A DNA stretch of 64,000 nucleotides from Bog-473 sp963750075 (GCA_963750075.1 CAVVPG010000008.1:62001-126000), one strand, 5' to 3'; numbered from the stretch's first letter, positions 34,683 to 43,744 are shown. Translations and numbers: made by a program. Notes: a model not told the origin generated them from the sequence alone.

Positions 34683-36242
34683 TCAGACCCCCGGGTACGC
34701 GCCGCCGAAGACGATGCAGGTGGCCGTCACGCTCCTCGCCCCGGCTCCCGGGCCCGATGACGTGTATCGAGCGGCCAGCGCCCGGCGCGCCTCGACCGCG
34801 TCGTCGAAGGGACGTCGCTCCCCGCCGATCTCCTGGTACGTCTCGTGGCCCTTCCCCGCCAGGACGACCACGTCCCCGGGCGCGGCGTCGCCGATGGCAC
34901 GGCGGATGGCCGTGCCGCGGTCGGGCTCGACGACGACGCCCTGGTTGGCGCTCCCGCCGGGAATCCCTCCCAGCACCTCTTCGATGATCGCGAGCGGGTC
35001 TTCGCGCCGCGGGTTGTCCGACGTGACGTACGCGAGGTCGCTCAGGCGCTCGGCGACGGCGCCCATGAGGGGTCGCTTGGCCCGGTCCCGGTCCCCCCCG
35101 CAGCCGAAGGCCACCAGGACCCGACCGCCGACCGCCAGGGACCGTGCCTCCCCCAGCACGACCTCGAGCCCGGCCGGGGTGTGGGCGTAGTCCACGAGCA
35201 CGGTGAACGGGGCTTCCTGCTCGGCCGGCGCCTCGCCGCCGCTCGGTCCCCGCGGCGCGGCGACGACCTGCAGCCTTCCGGGGACGGGGGCCACGTGCGA
35301 GAGTGCCCGTGCGATCTCCTCGGGCCCGAGGTTGCGCTCGCCGAGTGCCAGCGCCGCCTCGGCGGCCAGCAGGGTGTTGTCGACGTTGATGGCGCCGGTG
35401 AGCGGCGTCGTGATCCGCTGGCCGCGCCAGGTGAACTCGGTGTGCCCCGGCCGAAGCACCACGTCGGTGGCATCGCTGTGGTGCACCGCGACGGTCGGGA
35501 TCCGTGAGCGCTCCAGCAGCAGCCGGCCCCAGGCATCGTCCGCGTGGACGACCCCGCGCAGCGCGCGGCGTGCGGTGAAGAGACTGGCCTTGGCCTCGAA
35601 GTAGTCCTCCATCGTGCCGTGGTAGTCGAGGTGATCGTGGCTGAGGTTCGTGAAGACGGCCACGTCGAAATGGATGCCCTCGACCCGCGCCTGGACCAGC
35701 GCGTGGCTCGACACCTCCATGGCGACGGCGTGCCGGGCGCCGTCGGACTTCTGCCGGTCGCGCACACCGGCCAGGATCCGCTGCACCTCGGTCGCCTCCG
35801 GCGTCGTCCGCGCCCCCGAGAGCGTCCCCATCACGTTGGTGGGCCGCCCGGTGGCGCCGAGCAGGTCGCCCAGGAGCTGCGTCACGGTCGTCTTGCCGTT
35901 GGTGCCGGTCACGCCGATCGTGAGGAGGTCGCGGGCCGGGAACCCGTAGAAGGAGGCGGCGATCCTGGCCATGACGGGGCGCATGGTTCCCCGGGCGATC
36001 CGGGTCTGCACCACTTCGCGGCCGAGGAGCTCGGGGATGAAGTGCTCGCAGAGGAGGCCGACGGCGCCGCGCTCCACCGCCTCGGCCGCGTGCACGTGCC
36101 CGTCGCTGACCTGACCGGGGACACAGCAGAAGAGGTCCCCCGGTACGACCCTCCGGCTGTCGTGCGTGATGCCCCCCACGTCCACCGTCGAGGGATCCCC
36201 GACCGACTCGATCACCTCGATGTCGTCGAAGAGGAGGTTCAT
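34683..36242 (-). CDS. murE: MurE, UDP-MurNAc-tripeptide synthetase (meso-DAP type)
   Basis: 519 residues. ATP loop GVTGTNGKTTVTQLLG, MEVSSHAL, FTNLSHDHLDYHGTMEDY with the carbamylated-Lys region AKASLF, VDYAHTPAGLE, FGCGGDRDRAKRPLM and the TSDNPRREDP motif that marks meso-diaminopimelate as substrate. ATG 36242 chosen by homology; another in-frame start lies at 36257. About 20 extra residues follow the last conserved part. Confidence 0.95.
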   Translation of the reverse strand: MNLLFDDIEVIESVGDPSTVDVGGITHDSRRVVPGDLFCCVPGQVSDGHVHAAEAVERGAVGLLCEHFIPELLGREVVQTRIARGTMRPVMARIAASFYGFPARDLLTIGVTGTNGKTTVTQLLGDLLGATGRPTNVMGTLSGARTTPEATEVQRILAGVRDRQKSDGARHAVAMEVSSHALVQARVEGIHFDVAVFTNLSHDHLDYHGTMEDYFEAKASLFTARRALRGVVHADDAWGRLLLERSRIPTVAVHHSDATDVVLRPGHTEFTWRGQRITTPLTGAINVDNTLLAAEAALALGERNLGPEEIARALSHVAPVPGRLQVVAAPRGPSGGEAPAEQEAPFTVLVDYAHTPAGLEVVLGEARSLAVGGRVLVAFGCGGDRDRAKRPLMGAVAERLSDLAYVTSDNPRREDPLAIIEEVLGGIPGGSANQGVVVEPDRGTAIRRAIGDAAPGDVVVLAGKGHETYQEIGGERRPFDDAVEARRALAARYTSSGPGAGARSVTATCIVFGGAYPGV

Positions 36243-36327
36243 GGGCACGGTTCGCATGGTCGACCCGACAGCGTTGCATGCCCCGGACACCCCTGCGTCC
36301 CACCCGCAAGGGGGATGTGGAGCAGTG

Positions 36328-38256
36328 TCACGTGATGTCCTGGGCCTGGTCGGCCGCTGACACGGGGGTCGATCCCGCAGGGGTGCTGGGCGTCTGTGCG
36401 CCGGGGGTGGTCGGGATGTCGTAGCGGTGCAGGGCATAGCTCATGATCTGGGAGAACACCGGCGCGGCCACGGTGCCACCGAAGATCGGGGTGGGCCGGT
36501 CCAGGACGACGATCATGGAGAGGGTGGGGTTGGCCGCCGGAGCGAAGCCCACGAACGAGGCCATGTAGGCGCCCGGCACGTAGGAGTCGTGGCCCTGCGT
36601 CGGGATCTGGGACGTCCCCGTCTTGCCGGCCACGGTGTAGCCGGGCACCGCGGCGCTGGTTCCGGTTCCGGTGTTCACCACCTGCTCGAGCATGTTCGTG
36701 AGCTCGCCGTCGACCGAGGGCGAGATGGCGGTGTGCGTGGCGGAGGGTGCGGTCTTGGTCAACGCCCCGGAAGGGCTGACCGTCGCCTGCACGAGCTTGG
36801 GTGCGACGTAGACGCCTCCGTCAGCCACCGTGTTGTACGCATCGAGGACCTGCAGGGCGTTGACGGCGTCCACCTGGCCGATGGGCAGTGACACGTAGTC
36901 GGTCGGCTCCCACTGCGCGGCGGTGGCGAGCAGGCCGGGCGACTCCCCGGGGAAGCTCATGCCGCTCGGCTGCCCGAAGCCCAGTGTCTTGACCTGCGCG
37001 AGCAGCCGCTGCTCACCGACGCCCTGCGCGATCTCCGACGTGCCGATGTTGGAGGACTGCGCCAGGATCTGCGTCGCGGTGAGCGCCTCGGTCGGGTGCG
37101 GCTCGGCGTCGTGGAAGGTCGATCCGTCCAGCTTGATCTGGTCGGGCACGGTGAACACGGTGTTGGGGTTGATCAGTCCGTCCTGCAGGGCGGCGGAGAA
37201 GGTGACGAGCTTGAAGACCGAGCCCGGCTCGTAGAGCTGCGTGACCGCCAGGTTGCTGGGCGCCTCGTCGACGGCGTCGTGCGGCCCGATCGGGACGACC
37301 CCTCCGGGCGCTGCCGTGGCACCCGAGCTGGTCGGGGCGCCGAGCGGGCCCGGGTGGGTGGCCACGAGGTTGGCCATGGAGAGGATCTGGCCGGTCTTGA
37401 CGTCCATCACGACGGCGGTGCCGCTGACCGCGTTGGAGGACTCGATCGCCTTGGCCAGTGCCTGCTCGGACTCGTACTGCAGCTGGGTGTCGAGCGTGAG
37501 CTCCAGGCCCGTGCCCGCGACCGTCGGCGACTGGTCCGTGACCGGCGACTGCGGCAGGGCCACGCCGGAGGGCGACTCCATGATCGTCTCCCTGCCGGCC
37601 GTACCGGCCAACAGGCGGTTGGAGCCGTACTCGATGCCTGCGGCACCCTGCCCGGCGGCGTTGGTGAACCCGACCACCGGCGCCGCCAGGTTCGAGTTCG
37701 GCACCTGCCGCTTGGAGTCGGCCACCAGCGTGATCCCCGGGATGGCGTCGGCGGCGATCTTCTGGCCCAACGACTGGGAGAGCTGGTGGGCCAGGACGAC
37801 GTAGCCCGTGGGTCGGTGCAGCTCGGTCGCGAGCGTGGTGGCCGGCACATTCAGCAGAGGCGACAGCGCGAGCGCGGTCTGCACGGGGTGGGCCACTTGG
37901 AAGTCGTCGGCCACCACGTCATCGGTCGGCACCGACATCGCCAGCGGTGACCCGTCACGGGCGAAGATGCCGCCGCGCACGGACGGCAGCGAGACCGTGA
38001 TGGCGGACTCCCCGCGCGCCGCCGCCTGATAGGCGCCGGCGTGCAGGACCTGCACGTCGACCAGGCGCGCCACCAGGAGCACGAGGGCCAGGACCAGCGC
38101 GAGCCGGACCAGGCGGACCCGCCGCTGGAAGGTCCCGCTCGCCCAGGAGCCCCGTGGGCCGAGGCGTGCGACCTTGGCCGCCGGCCGGTGCGGTCTTGTC
38201 CGTGGTTGTGGGCGCGGTTGTGGGCGCTGGCGGGCGCGCGGGCTCGGACGGGCCAC
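36328..38256 (-). CDS. ftsI: FtsI, septal class B penicillin-binding protein
   Basis: 642 residues from GTG 38256. A basic cytoplasmic head, one transmembrane helix (LVRLALVLALVLLVARLVDV), a PBP dimerisation domain, and a transpeptidase domain with SxxK in EPGSVFKLVT, SxN in AQSSNIGTSE and KTG in VAGKTGTSQ. It crosslinks septal peptidoglycan. The same frame stays open and GC3-rich upstream without a start to about 38537, while an ATG overlapping the ftsL-like stop (38540) is in another frame. The true start may be 38540 with a lost base, or GTG 38256. Confidence 0.93.
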   Translation of the reverse strand: MARPSPRARQRPQPRPQPRTRPHRPAAKVARLGPRGSWASGTFQRRVRLVRLALVLALVLLVARLVDVQVLHAGAYQAAARGESAITVSLPSVRGGIFARDGSPLAMSVPTDDVVADDFQVAHPVQTALALSPLLNVPATTLATELHRPTGYVVLAHQLSQSLGQKIAADAIPGITLVADSKRQVPNSNLAAPVVGFTNAAGQGAAGIEYGSNRLLAGTAGRETIMESPSGVALPQSPVTDQSPTVAGTGLELTLDTQLQYESEQALAKAIESSNAVSGTAVVMDVKTGQILSMANLVATHPGPLGAPTSSGATAAPGGVVPIGPHDAVDEAPSNLAVTQLYEPGSVFKLVTFSAALQDGLINPNTVFTVPDQIKLDGSTFHDAEPHPTEALTATQILAQSSNIGTSEIAQGVGEQRLLAQVKTLGFGQPSGMSFPGESPGLLATAAQWEPTDYVSLPIGQVDAVNALQVLDAYNTVADGGVYVAPKLVQATVSPSGALTKTAPSATHTAISPSVDGELTNMLEQVVNTGTGTSAAVPGYTVAGKTGTSQIPTQGHDSYVPGAYMASFVGFAPAANPTLSMIVVLDRPTPIFGGTVAAPVFSQIMSYALHRYDIPTTPGAQTPSTPAGSTPVSAADQAQDIT

Positions 38257-38536
38257 CGCTGCGGCGGTCGACCGCGCTGTCGTGCGACGCGACGGGGCGG
38301 TCGTGCGGGGGTGGCGTGCGGGCTTGGTCGTCGTCGTGCGCGTGGCGGGCTGCCGCGGCGTCGAGCGCCCCGTCGCGCGCCCCGACGCGCGTCCCGTCGC
38401 GCGCCCGACGCGCGTCCCGCCGACCGCCCCGCCGACCGCGCCGGCGGCCTGGCCGACCGCGTGGCCCCACCGGTTGCGGCCTTCCCTCTGCTCGAGCCGG
38501 CGCGCGCCGCGCGAATCTCGGGTCGCGTCGTGCTGC

Positions 38537-39184
38537 TCATGGGATCGAGGTTGCGGTGGCGGTCGCGGTCCCGGTCGTCGAGGAGGCTCCCGACGCGCCG
38601 GTGCTCGTGGCAGATCCGGAACCCGTACCCGAACCCGCCGCCGAGGTCGTCGACGTCGTGGCCGGAGGCGGAGGCGGAGGCGGAGGCGCCGGCGTCACCT
38701 TCGGTGTGGCGACGGGAGCGGACAACGAGACGTAGGGCAGCTCGACGATGTTGGCCGGCCGCACCATGTGGAGCTGGCCCCCCGCGGCGGCGACGATCCG
38801 CGAGGGCGTCTCGAGCTCGGACACCGCCAGCTCGGCCTGCCGGTGTGCGCCCTGCTCGAGCGAGAGCCGGTGCTCCAGCGCGGACAATCTGACCTGGCCG
38901 TTCGCCAGCATCGCCTGGGCGACGACCACAGCCAGGAGCGCCGACACCACGAGGGAGACGGCCACGATGTTGAAGGGGCGCCCACGCCGGGTGACCGGGC
39001 GTGTGCGCCCCGCCCCTGTCCCGGCCGCGGTGCGCGGCTTTGTCCGACCCGGAACGACCCGGAGTGGCGGCCGGCGGGTCTCGGGGGCGGCGGTGCCGGC
39101 ACCACGGCCCCAGCGACGCGCCGGGCTGTGTCCCCCGGCGTGCCGGCGTGCCGGCGCCGCGGTCGCCGCCGACGGCGGTGCCAT
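38537..39184 (-). CDS. ftsL: FtsL-like septum protein
   Basis: 215 residues. Arg/Pro-rich cytoplasmic part, one transmembrane helix (NIVAVSLVVSALLAVVVAQA near 78-97), a short periplasmic coiled coil (VRLSALEHRLSLEQGAHRQAEL) with a following LETPSRIVAAA segment, and a Pro/Thr/Ser/Gly tail including eight prolines from (GGAGGC)4 microrepeats. Position between rsmH and ftsI and this topology identify FtsL despite low sequence conservation. ATG overlaps the rsmH stop by one base. Confidence 0.78.
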   Translation of the reverse strand: MAPPSAATAAPARRHAGGHSPARRWGRGAGTAAPETRRPPLRVVPGRTKPRTAAGTGAGRTRPVTRRGRPFNIVAVSLVVSALLAVVVAQAMLANGQVRLSALEHRLSLEQGAHRQAELAVSELETPSRIVAAAGGQLHMVRPANIVELPYVSLSAPVATPKVTPAPPPPPPPPATTSTTSAAGSGTGSGSATSTGASGASSTTGTATATATSIP

Positions 39185-40128
39185 CAGGCGGCGTCCGTCC
39201 GCGCGATGGCGCGCAGCCGGGCACTTTCCGAACGCGGGTTGGCGGCGACCTCCGACGTTGACGGCTTGCGTGCCCCGCGGAACAGCAGGCGGTGCCGGGA
39301 GACCGCACCGCACACGCAGGGCAGGCTCGGTGGGCACACACACCCTCCGGAGGCGGCGTCGGCGAAGACCTGCTTGGTGAGTCGGTCCTCACCGGAGTGG
39401 TAGCTGATGACAGCGCACACGCCACCGACGGCCAGGTGCGACAGGGCGACGGGGAGCGCCAGGCGGAGCTGGCCCAATTCGTCGTTCACCTCTATCCGCA
39501 GCGCCTGGAACACCCGGCGGGCGGGATGGCCCTTGCGGCGGACCGCCGCCGGCACCGCCGCCGCCACGACTTCGGCCAGCTCCCTCGTCGAGGTCAGTGG
39601 CCGGGCCCCCACGACCGCCCGGGCGATGCGCCCCGACAGCCGCCCCTCTCCGTTCTCACGGAAGAGGGCCGTCAGCGCCTCCTCCGAGAGGCCGTTCACG
39701 AGGTCGGCCGCCGTCACGCCGGCGGCCGGATCCATCCGCATGTCGAGCGGCCCGTCGACTCGATACGAGAATCCCCGCTCCGCCCGGTCGAGCTGCGGCG
39801 AGCTGACACCGAGGTCGAGCAGGACCCCCGACAGAGACTCGGGCCCGAGCCCGAGCTCGGAGGAGACGACCTCCTCCAACGCCGAGAACGGGGACCGGAT
39901 CAGAGTGACCCGGTCCCCGAACGGAGCCAACCGGATGCGGGCAGCCTCGAGAGCCACGGGGTCGCGATCCATGCCGGCGACGCGCAGCCCTGGATACGCC
40001 TCCAGGAGCGCCGCCGCGTGACCGCCCCCGCCGACCGTCGCGTCGACCAGCACGCCCGGGGGCGCGGACGCGAAGAGCGACACCACTTCGTCGCGCAGCA
40101 CGGGGATGTGTTCGAACGAGTGGGCCAT
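39184..40128 (-). CDS. rsmH: RsmH (MraW), 16S rRNA m4C1402 methyltransferase
   Basis: 314 residues. N-terminal HIPVLRDEVVSLF, SAM-binding VDATVGGGGHAAALLE, GVLLDLGVSSPQLDRAERGFS, then KGHPARRVFQALRIEVNDEL and AVISYHSGEDRLTKQVF. It methylates the ribosomal P-site cytidine. The zinc-like CVCPPSLPCVCG near the C-terminus is typical of actinobacterial members. ATG 40128 matches the family start; 242 bases separate it from mraZ. Confidence 0.96.
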   Translation of the reverse strand: MAHSFEHIPVLRDEVVSLFASAPPGVLVDATVGGGGHAAALLEAYPGLRVAGMDRDPVALEAARIRLAPFGDRVTLIRSPFSALEEVVSSELGLGPESLSGVLLDLGVSSPQLDRAERGFSYRVDGPLDMRMDPAAGVTAADLVNGLSEEALTALFRENGEGRLSGRIARAVVGARPLTSTRELAEVVAAAVPAAVRRKGHPARRVFQALRIEVNDELGQLRLALPVALSHLAVGGVCAVISYHSGEDRLTKQVFADAASGGCVCPPSLPCVCGAVSRHRLLFRGARKPSTSEVAANPRSESARLRAIARTDAA

Positions 40129-40309
40129 CTGCAGCCCCCCGGCCGGTGGGTCGAGAGGGAGGTGGAGATCCGGACGCCCAGCGAGGAAGTGGGTGGAGTG
40201 GACTTCCCGCGTACCGGTCGAGGAGCTGCACATGGTCCAGTTCGTTCGAAATGTGGATGTCGTCGTGTCGGGTGTGGCCGTCCCTGTTGCCGTCCTTTCT
40301 GTTGACTGT

Positions 40310-40345
40310 CTTGTCCGTGTTGTCTGTCTTGTCCGTGTTGTCTGT
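40310..40345. repeat. 18-bp tandem repeat in the mraZ-rsmH gap
   Basis: CTTGTCCGTGTTGTCTGT occurs twice in perfect tandem at 40310-40327 and 40328-40345 within a T-rich stretch unlike the rest of the window. It lies in the transcribed leader of rsmH. Function unknown. Confidence 0.7.
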
Positions 40346-40370
40346 ACTGCCGGTTCCCGTCGATCTTCCA

Positions 40371-40790
40371 CTACTCGGCGTCGCCCTCGAGGAGCCAGCT
40401 CTCCTCGGGCATCACCCGTTCGGCCCAGGCCGCGGGGTTCCACAGCTCGACCCGGTCGATGGCACCGTGCACGAGCACGTCGGCGTCCAACCCCGCGAAC
40501 GCGCGTAGATGCGCCGGGATCGGCATGCGCCCCTGCCGATCGATCTCGACCTCGGCCGAGTTCGAGGCCCAGATCCGCGCCCGGTTCCTGTCCGAGCGCC
40601 CCCCCTCGGCCCGCTCCTGCATGGACTCCATCTGTCGCTCGAACTCCCCCGGCGTCCAGAGTGCGAGGCAACCCTCCGAGTTCTGGGTGAGGTAGCCGCC
40701 GCGCTCGAACTGGCCACGGAACTTCGCAGGCAGGATCACCCTGCCCTTCGTGTCGAGCGAGTGCTCGTACCTCCCGACGAAGCCTGCCAC
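40371..40790 (-). CDS. mraZ: MraZ, division/cell-wall cluster regulator
   Basis: 139 residues with the two AbrB-like half-domains, LDTKGRVILPAKFR near 12-25 and IDRQGRMPIPAHLR near 82-95. MraZ forms a ring and represses its own operon through direct repeats upstream. The GTG start begins MAGFVGRYEHSLD, as in the family. A matching operator is present at 40843-40877. Confidence 0.96.
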   Translation of the reverse strand: MAGFVGRYEHSLDTKGRVILPAKFRGQFERGGYLTQNSEGCLALWTPGEFERQMESMQERAEGGRSDRNRARIWASNSAEVEIDRQGRMPIPAHLRAFAGLDADVLVHGAIDRVELWNPAAWAERVMPEESWLLEGDAE

Positions 40791-40842
40791 CAGCCCGATC
40801 TCCCACGACGCTCCCTGGTTTGCGTCCTTTGACGCCCGGTTA

Positions 40843-40877
40843 CACCATTTCGAACCACTTTACGCCATTTTCCTCCA
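40843..40877 (-). promoter_or_regulatory. MraZ operator: four TGGNN boxes at 10-bp period
   Basis: On the minus strand TGGAG, TGGCG, TGGTT and TGGTG start at 40877, 40867, 40857 and 40847, each separated by exactly five bases. This matches the MraZ box (TGGGN repeats with 5-bp spacers) known from E. coli, with a relaxed fourth base. TAAAGT between boxes two and three may be the -10. It should mediate autorepression of the whole cluster. Confidence 0.75.
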
Positions 40878-41221
40878 CCACACAACCACCATGTACCCCC
40901 GGCAACCCAAATGCAACCCCGCGCGCCCTCCCCGGCCCGCGCCGGCTCGCGGAAGGGCCCCGGAAGTGCCCACCGGGTCCCTCCGCGCCGACCGGCTCCC
41001 GGCGGCCTGCCGCGGCTCCGCCGGGAGGGGACGAACCCCGCAGAACTCGGGCCCGTCGCGACCGTTCTCTTCCGCGGCGCGACGGCGCCGGGGACGCCGA
41101 GAGCACGCGACGAGACTCGACGAGCGCGACGCGACGACGACTCGTGACCGGGAGACGGCGGCGGGAAGCGCTCGCGGGACTCAGCGCGCGGCGCGTGCGC
41201 CGCGGCAGTCCTCCGCGCTCG
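40878..41221. other. 344-base stretch without a supported gene
   Basis: Lies between the MraZ operator and the end of the lipoate-ligase-like gene. Very GC-rich. Open frames here (for example minus strand 40840-41289) are Arg/Pro/Ser compositions without homology or start signals. I looked for RNase P RNA, 6S RNA and tRNA features and saw none convincing. It may hold promoter elements for mraZ or an unrecognised RNA. Confidence 0.4.
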
Positions 41222-41911
41222 TCAGTCGCCCGGCCTCGGCGGCGGACCCAGCGACGGAAACGACTCCAACAGAGCGTCCCGCACACCACCCAAGTCCGCG
41301 ACGGACGGCTCGAGCTGCTGCAGCCCGATGGCGACCTCGGTCACGCCGCGGTCCAACTCCGCCTGCGTGAATTCGTCCACGTAGAGGAGCTCGAGGAGCG
41401 ATGCCGGCTCCCAACGCAGGTAGGCGCACGCGGAGAAGAGCGCGCCTTCGCGCGACCGCCACTGTGAGAGACCGACCACCTTCTGGCTGCCGTGGAAGAC
41501 CTCGCCCGGGCCGCGGCCGGCGAAGCACACGAGCTCCCCGAATTCACCCGGGACGGAACGCCCCCGGTGGACGTGGAAGCCGCGCTGCCCCCGGCGCGCC
41601 AGAGCGTCCACCCACCACGCGCCGACCCACTCCGCCGCGGCGGAGACGTCGCCCGACCAGAGGGGGTCGTCCCTCGGTATCCACGCGTCCAGCCACAGCT
41701 GGCGGCCCGGCTCGAGGTAGACCGCCCCTCCCCCGCCTCGCCGCCGGGCCAACTCGACGCCCCGTCGGCGCATCGCCGGTGGGTCCACCAGCTCGGTGGG
41801 CTGCGTGCTCCCCAGCACCAGGGTCGCACCCGGGACCTCGCGGGCGACGGCCACCCGTCGCCGCTCGGGTCGGAACTGCTCGACGTCGAAGAGTTGCTGC
41901 GACGAGGACAA
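41222..41911 (-). CDS. Lipoate-protein ligase A family protein
   Basis: 229 residues. The BPL/LplA/LipB fold is shown by LVLGSTQPTELVD, the ligand-binding RRRGGGGAVYLEPGRQLWLDAWIP, and GRSVPGEFGELVCFAGRGPGEVFHGSQKVVGLSQWRSREGA spread over the middle, where the Lys acts in the family. The C-terminus is short. It could transfer lipoate or octanoate; the branch is often annotated only as a family member. It starts three bases after the upstream HNH gene's stop. Confidence 0.82.
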   Translation of the reverse strand: MSSSQQLFDVEQFRPERRRVAVAREVPGATLVLGSTQPTELVDPPAMRRRGVELARRRGGGGAVYLEPGRQLWLDAWIPRDDPLWSGDVSAAAEWVGAWWVDALARRGQRGFHVHRGRSVPGEFGELVCFAGRGPGEVFHGSQKVVGLSQWRSREGALFSACAYLRWEPASLLELLYVDEFTQAELDRGVTEVAIGLQQLEPSVADLGGVRDALLESFPSLGPPPRPGD

Positions 41912-41914
41912 CCC

Positions 41915-42421
41915 TCAGGAGGCTGCAGCGAGATACGGCTCCCACAGCGGGTCCACATCCGACAGATGGCGCAACCGCCACAGGTGCCCGTCGGGGGGCG
42001 CAGGCTTCACCCGGAGCGTCCAACCCAACTCGGAGAGCAATTGGTCAGCCTTCACGAGATTGTCGCGCTTGCAGGCGGCGACGACGTTGAACCAGTCGTG
42101 CGTGCCGCCACGGCTGCGCGGGATCACATGGTCGATCGTGTCGGCCGGCTGGGAGCAGTAGACACACAGCCCTCCGTCGCGGCGGAGGACCGATCGACGC
42201 GTGACGGGTGGCGTGCGCGCCCATCGTGGGATGCGCACCATGTGCGCGAGGCGCACGATCGACGGCACCTCTATCTCGAGCCTCGCGGAGTGGAAGACCT
42301 TGCAGTCCTCACGGATCGCGACGGCCTCGGCTCGGCCCGCGAGCATGAGAACGACGGCACGGCGATCGGAGACGAGGGCAAGCGGCTCGTAGGTCGCGTT
42401 GAGGAGGAGCACCCGCTCCAT
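41915..42421 (-). CDS. HNH endonuclease
   Basis: 168 residues. The zinc-linked HNH core has CVYC (Cys86, Cys89), TIDHVIPRSRGGTHDWFNVVAACKRDN (DH at 97-98, split over the core). The N-terminal RVLLLNATYEPLALVSDRRAV marks a very widespread actinobacterial single-copy HNH protein of unknown role. ATG 42421 follows TAGCCT by eight bases (leaderless). It probably forms an operon with the lipoate-ligase-like gene. Confidence 0.88.
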   Translation of the reverse strand: MERVLLLNATYEPLALVSDRRAVVLMLAGRAEAVAIREDCKVFHSARLEIEVPSIVRLAHMVRIPRWARTPPVTRRSVLRRDGGLCVYCSQPADTIDHVIPRSRGGTHDWFNVVAACKRDNLVKADQLLSELGWTLRVKPAPPDGHLWRLRHLSDVDPLWEPYLAAAS

Positions 42422-42429
42422 ACGCAAAG

Positions 42430-42435
42430 AGGCTA
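42430..42435 (-). promoter_or_regulatory. -10 element TAGCCT of the HNH gene
   Basis: TAGCCT on the minus strand, eight bases before ATG 42421. It overlaps the 3' end of the preceding small gene. Confidence 0.4.
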
Positions 42436-42753
42436 TCCGCGGCGAGGACGTGACCTCTGACACCACCGGAGGTAGGCCACGACGTCGAACGGAGTCAGTG
42501 CCGCGCCCTCGCCATCGCCCCCGTAGGCGGTGACGAGCCGGAACCGCCAATACGCCTCCCCCGGCACGGGCAGGAACGGTGCGCGATGCCACCACCCCCG
42601 GCGCGCCATCCGCCGGAGGGCACCTGCGGAGGCCCACCACAATGAGGGGTGGGCCAAGACGGCCCGCGCCACGACGGCCGCCGCACGGCCCCACCGCGCG
42701 CGCTCGTCAGTCTTCGCGTCCGCCACTCCTGTGACCCCCGTCACCGCGGTCAC
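42433..42753 (-). CDS. Small conserved actinobacterial protein of unknown function
   Basis: 106 residues. GTG 42753 overlaps the ROK gene stop (GTGA). The core HRAPFLPVPGEAYWRFRLVTAYG and the C-terminal TPFDVVAYLRWCQR resemble small proteins found in many actinobacteria; I know of no function. The first nine residues, VTAVTGVTG, come from GTGAC microrepeats like those in the BadF-type kinase at 52446. Longer open frame upstream is a shadow of the ROK gene. Confidence 0.75.
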   Translation of the reverse strand: MTAVTGVTGVADAKTDERARWGRAAAVVARAVLAHPSLWWASAGALRRMARRGWWHRAPFLPVPGEAYWRFRLVTAYGGDGEGAALTPFDVVAYLRWCQRSRPRRG

Positions 42754-43667
42754 TCCCCTCCCGCCCCGGCAGATCCGCACAGCCCGACCTTGGCGGCGCC
42801 GATCAGCGGGCCCCGGTCCCCCAAGCCCCCCGGGACCACCCGCGCACCGCGGGCGAACTCCAGCCGGCACAGCCGGTCCATCTCGGCCTGGGCCGCTCGG
42901 AAGAAGGGGGCGCCGAAACCGAGTGCCACGGATCCGCTCACCACCGCCAGCGGCAGGTCCAGCAGGTTGACCACCGACGCGAGCGCACGGCCGACGAGCG
43001 TCCCGGCCCGTTCCACCACGACGGCCGGCGCGAGCCGGGCCGGCTGGCCCGTGATGTCGGCCAACGCCGTGCCCGACGCCTCGGCCTCCAGACAGCCTTG
43101 GGCGCCGCAGTGGCACTTCCGCCCGGCGGGCTCGACGACCATGTGGCCCACGTGGCCCGCGTTGCCCAACCGGCCGCCGAGCAATCGCCCGTCGAGCACG
43201 ATGCCACCGCCCACCCCGGTCGAGACGACCACGGCGATGTAGTCCGCGCACTCCGCGGCAGCCCCGACCCAGCCCTCGCCGAGTGCGAGCGCCTGTGCGT
43301 CGTTGGCGACGAACGTCGGCAATCCCGTCGCCTCGGCCAGCCGGGCGCGCAAGGGAAACGAGCGCCACGCCTCGATGTTCAGCGGCGACACCTCTTCCCC
43401 TCCCGGGCTCATGGGTCCTCCGCACCCCACCCCGCAGACGACGATCCGGTCGGCCGCGGCGGCGGCGCCGGTGACGCGCTCGAGCAGGCTGGACAGATCG
43501 CTCCACATGATCTCGGCGGCGATGGCTCGGTCCGCGTCGCCTCCGTCGGTCGGCGACCACCGCCGTGTCGGCTGCATCGCCCGTTGGAGCAGGGATCCGT
43601 CCAAGCCGACCAGCCCGGCCGCCATCTTGGTGCCGCCGATGTCGACGGCCAGCGCAACGTCTGCCAC
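42750..43667 (-). CDS. ROK-family sugar kinase (glucokinase type)
   Basis: 305 residues. ATP phosphate loop LAVDIGGTKMAAGLV at the N-terminus, catalytic ND in FVANDAQALALGEG, STGVGGGIVLDGRLL, and the ROK zinc motif GHMVVEPAGRKCHCGAQGCLEAEASG. The CHCGAQGC form supports a glucose/N-acetylhexosamine kinase rather than a DNA-binding ROK repressor, since no winged helix is present. Followed directly by the small conserved gene. Confidence 0.9.
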   Translation of the reverse strand: MADVALAVDIGGTKMAAGLVGLDGSLLQRAMQPTRRWSPTDGGDADRAIAAEIMWSDLSSLLERVTGAAAAADRIVVCGVGCGGPMSPGGEEVSPLNIEAWRSFPLRARLAEATGLPTFVANDAQALALGEGWVGAAAECADYIAVVVSTGVGGGIVLDGRLLGGRLGNAGHVGHMVVEPAGRKCHCGAQGCLEAEASGTALADITGQPARLAPAVVVERAGTLVGRALASVVNLLDLPLAVVSGSVALGFGAPFFRAAQAEMDRLCRLEFARGARVVPGGLGDRGPLIGAAKVGLCGSAGAGGE

Positions 43668-43744
43668 AGGTCCGGGATTACCTCGCCATCCTCGACGTGG
43701 GAAGACCGCGGCTCAGCGGGGCCGCGGCCGACGCGCTGCGATGC

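Noticed and set aside
38341..38440. GACGCGCG repeats as an operator
   Set aside because: They match biased Arg/Ala/Thr/Gly codons in the probable ftsI head and show no regular spacing.
40840..41289. Minus-strand 149-codon frame upstream of mraZ
   Set aside because: Arg/Pro/Ser composition, no start signal, overlaps the MraZ operator and the lipoate-ligase-like gene.
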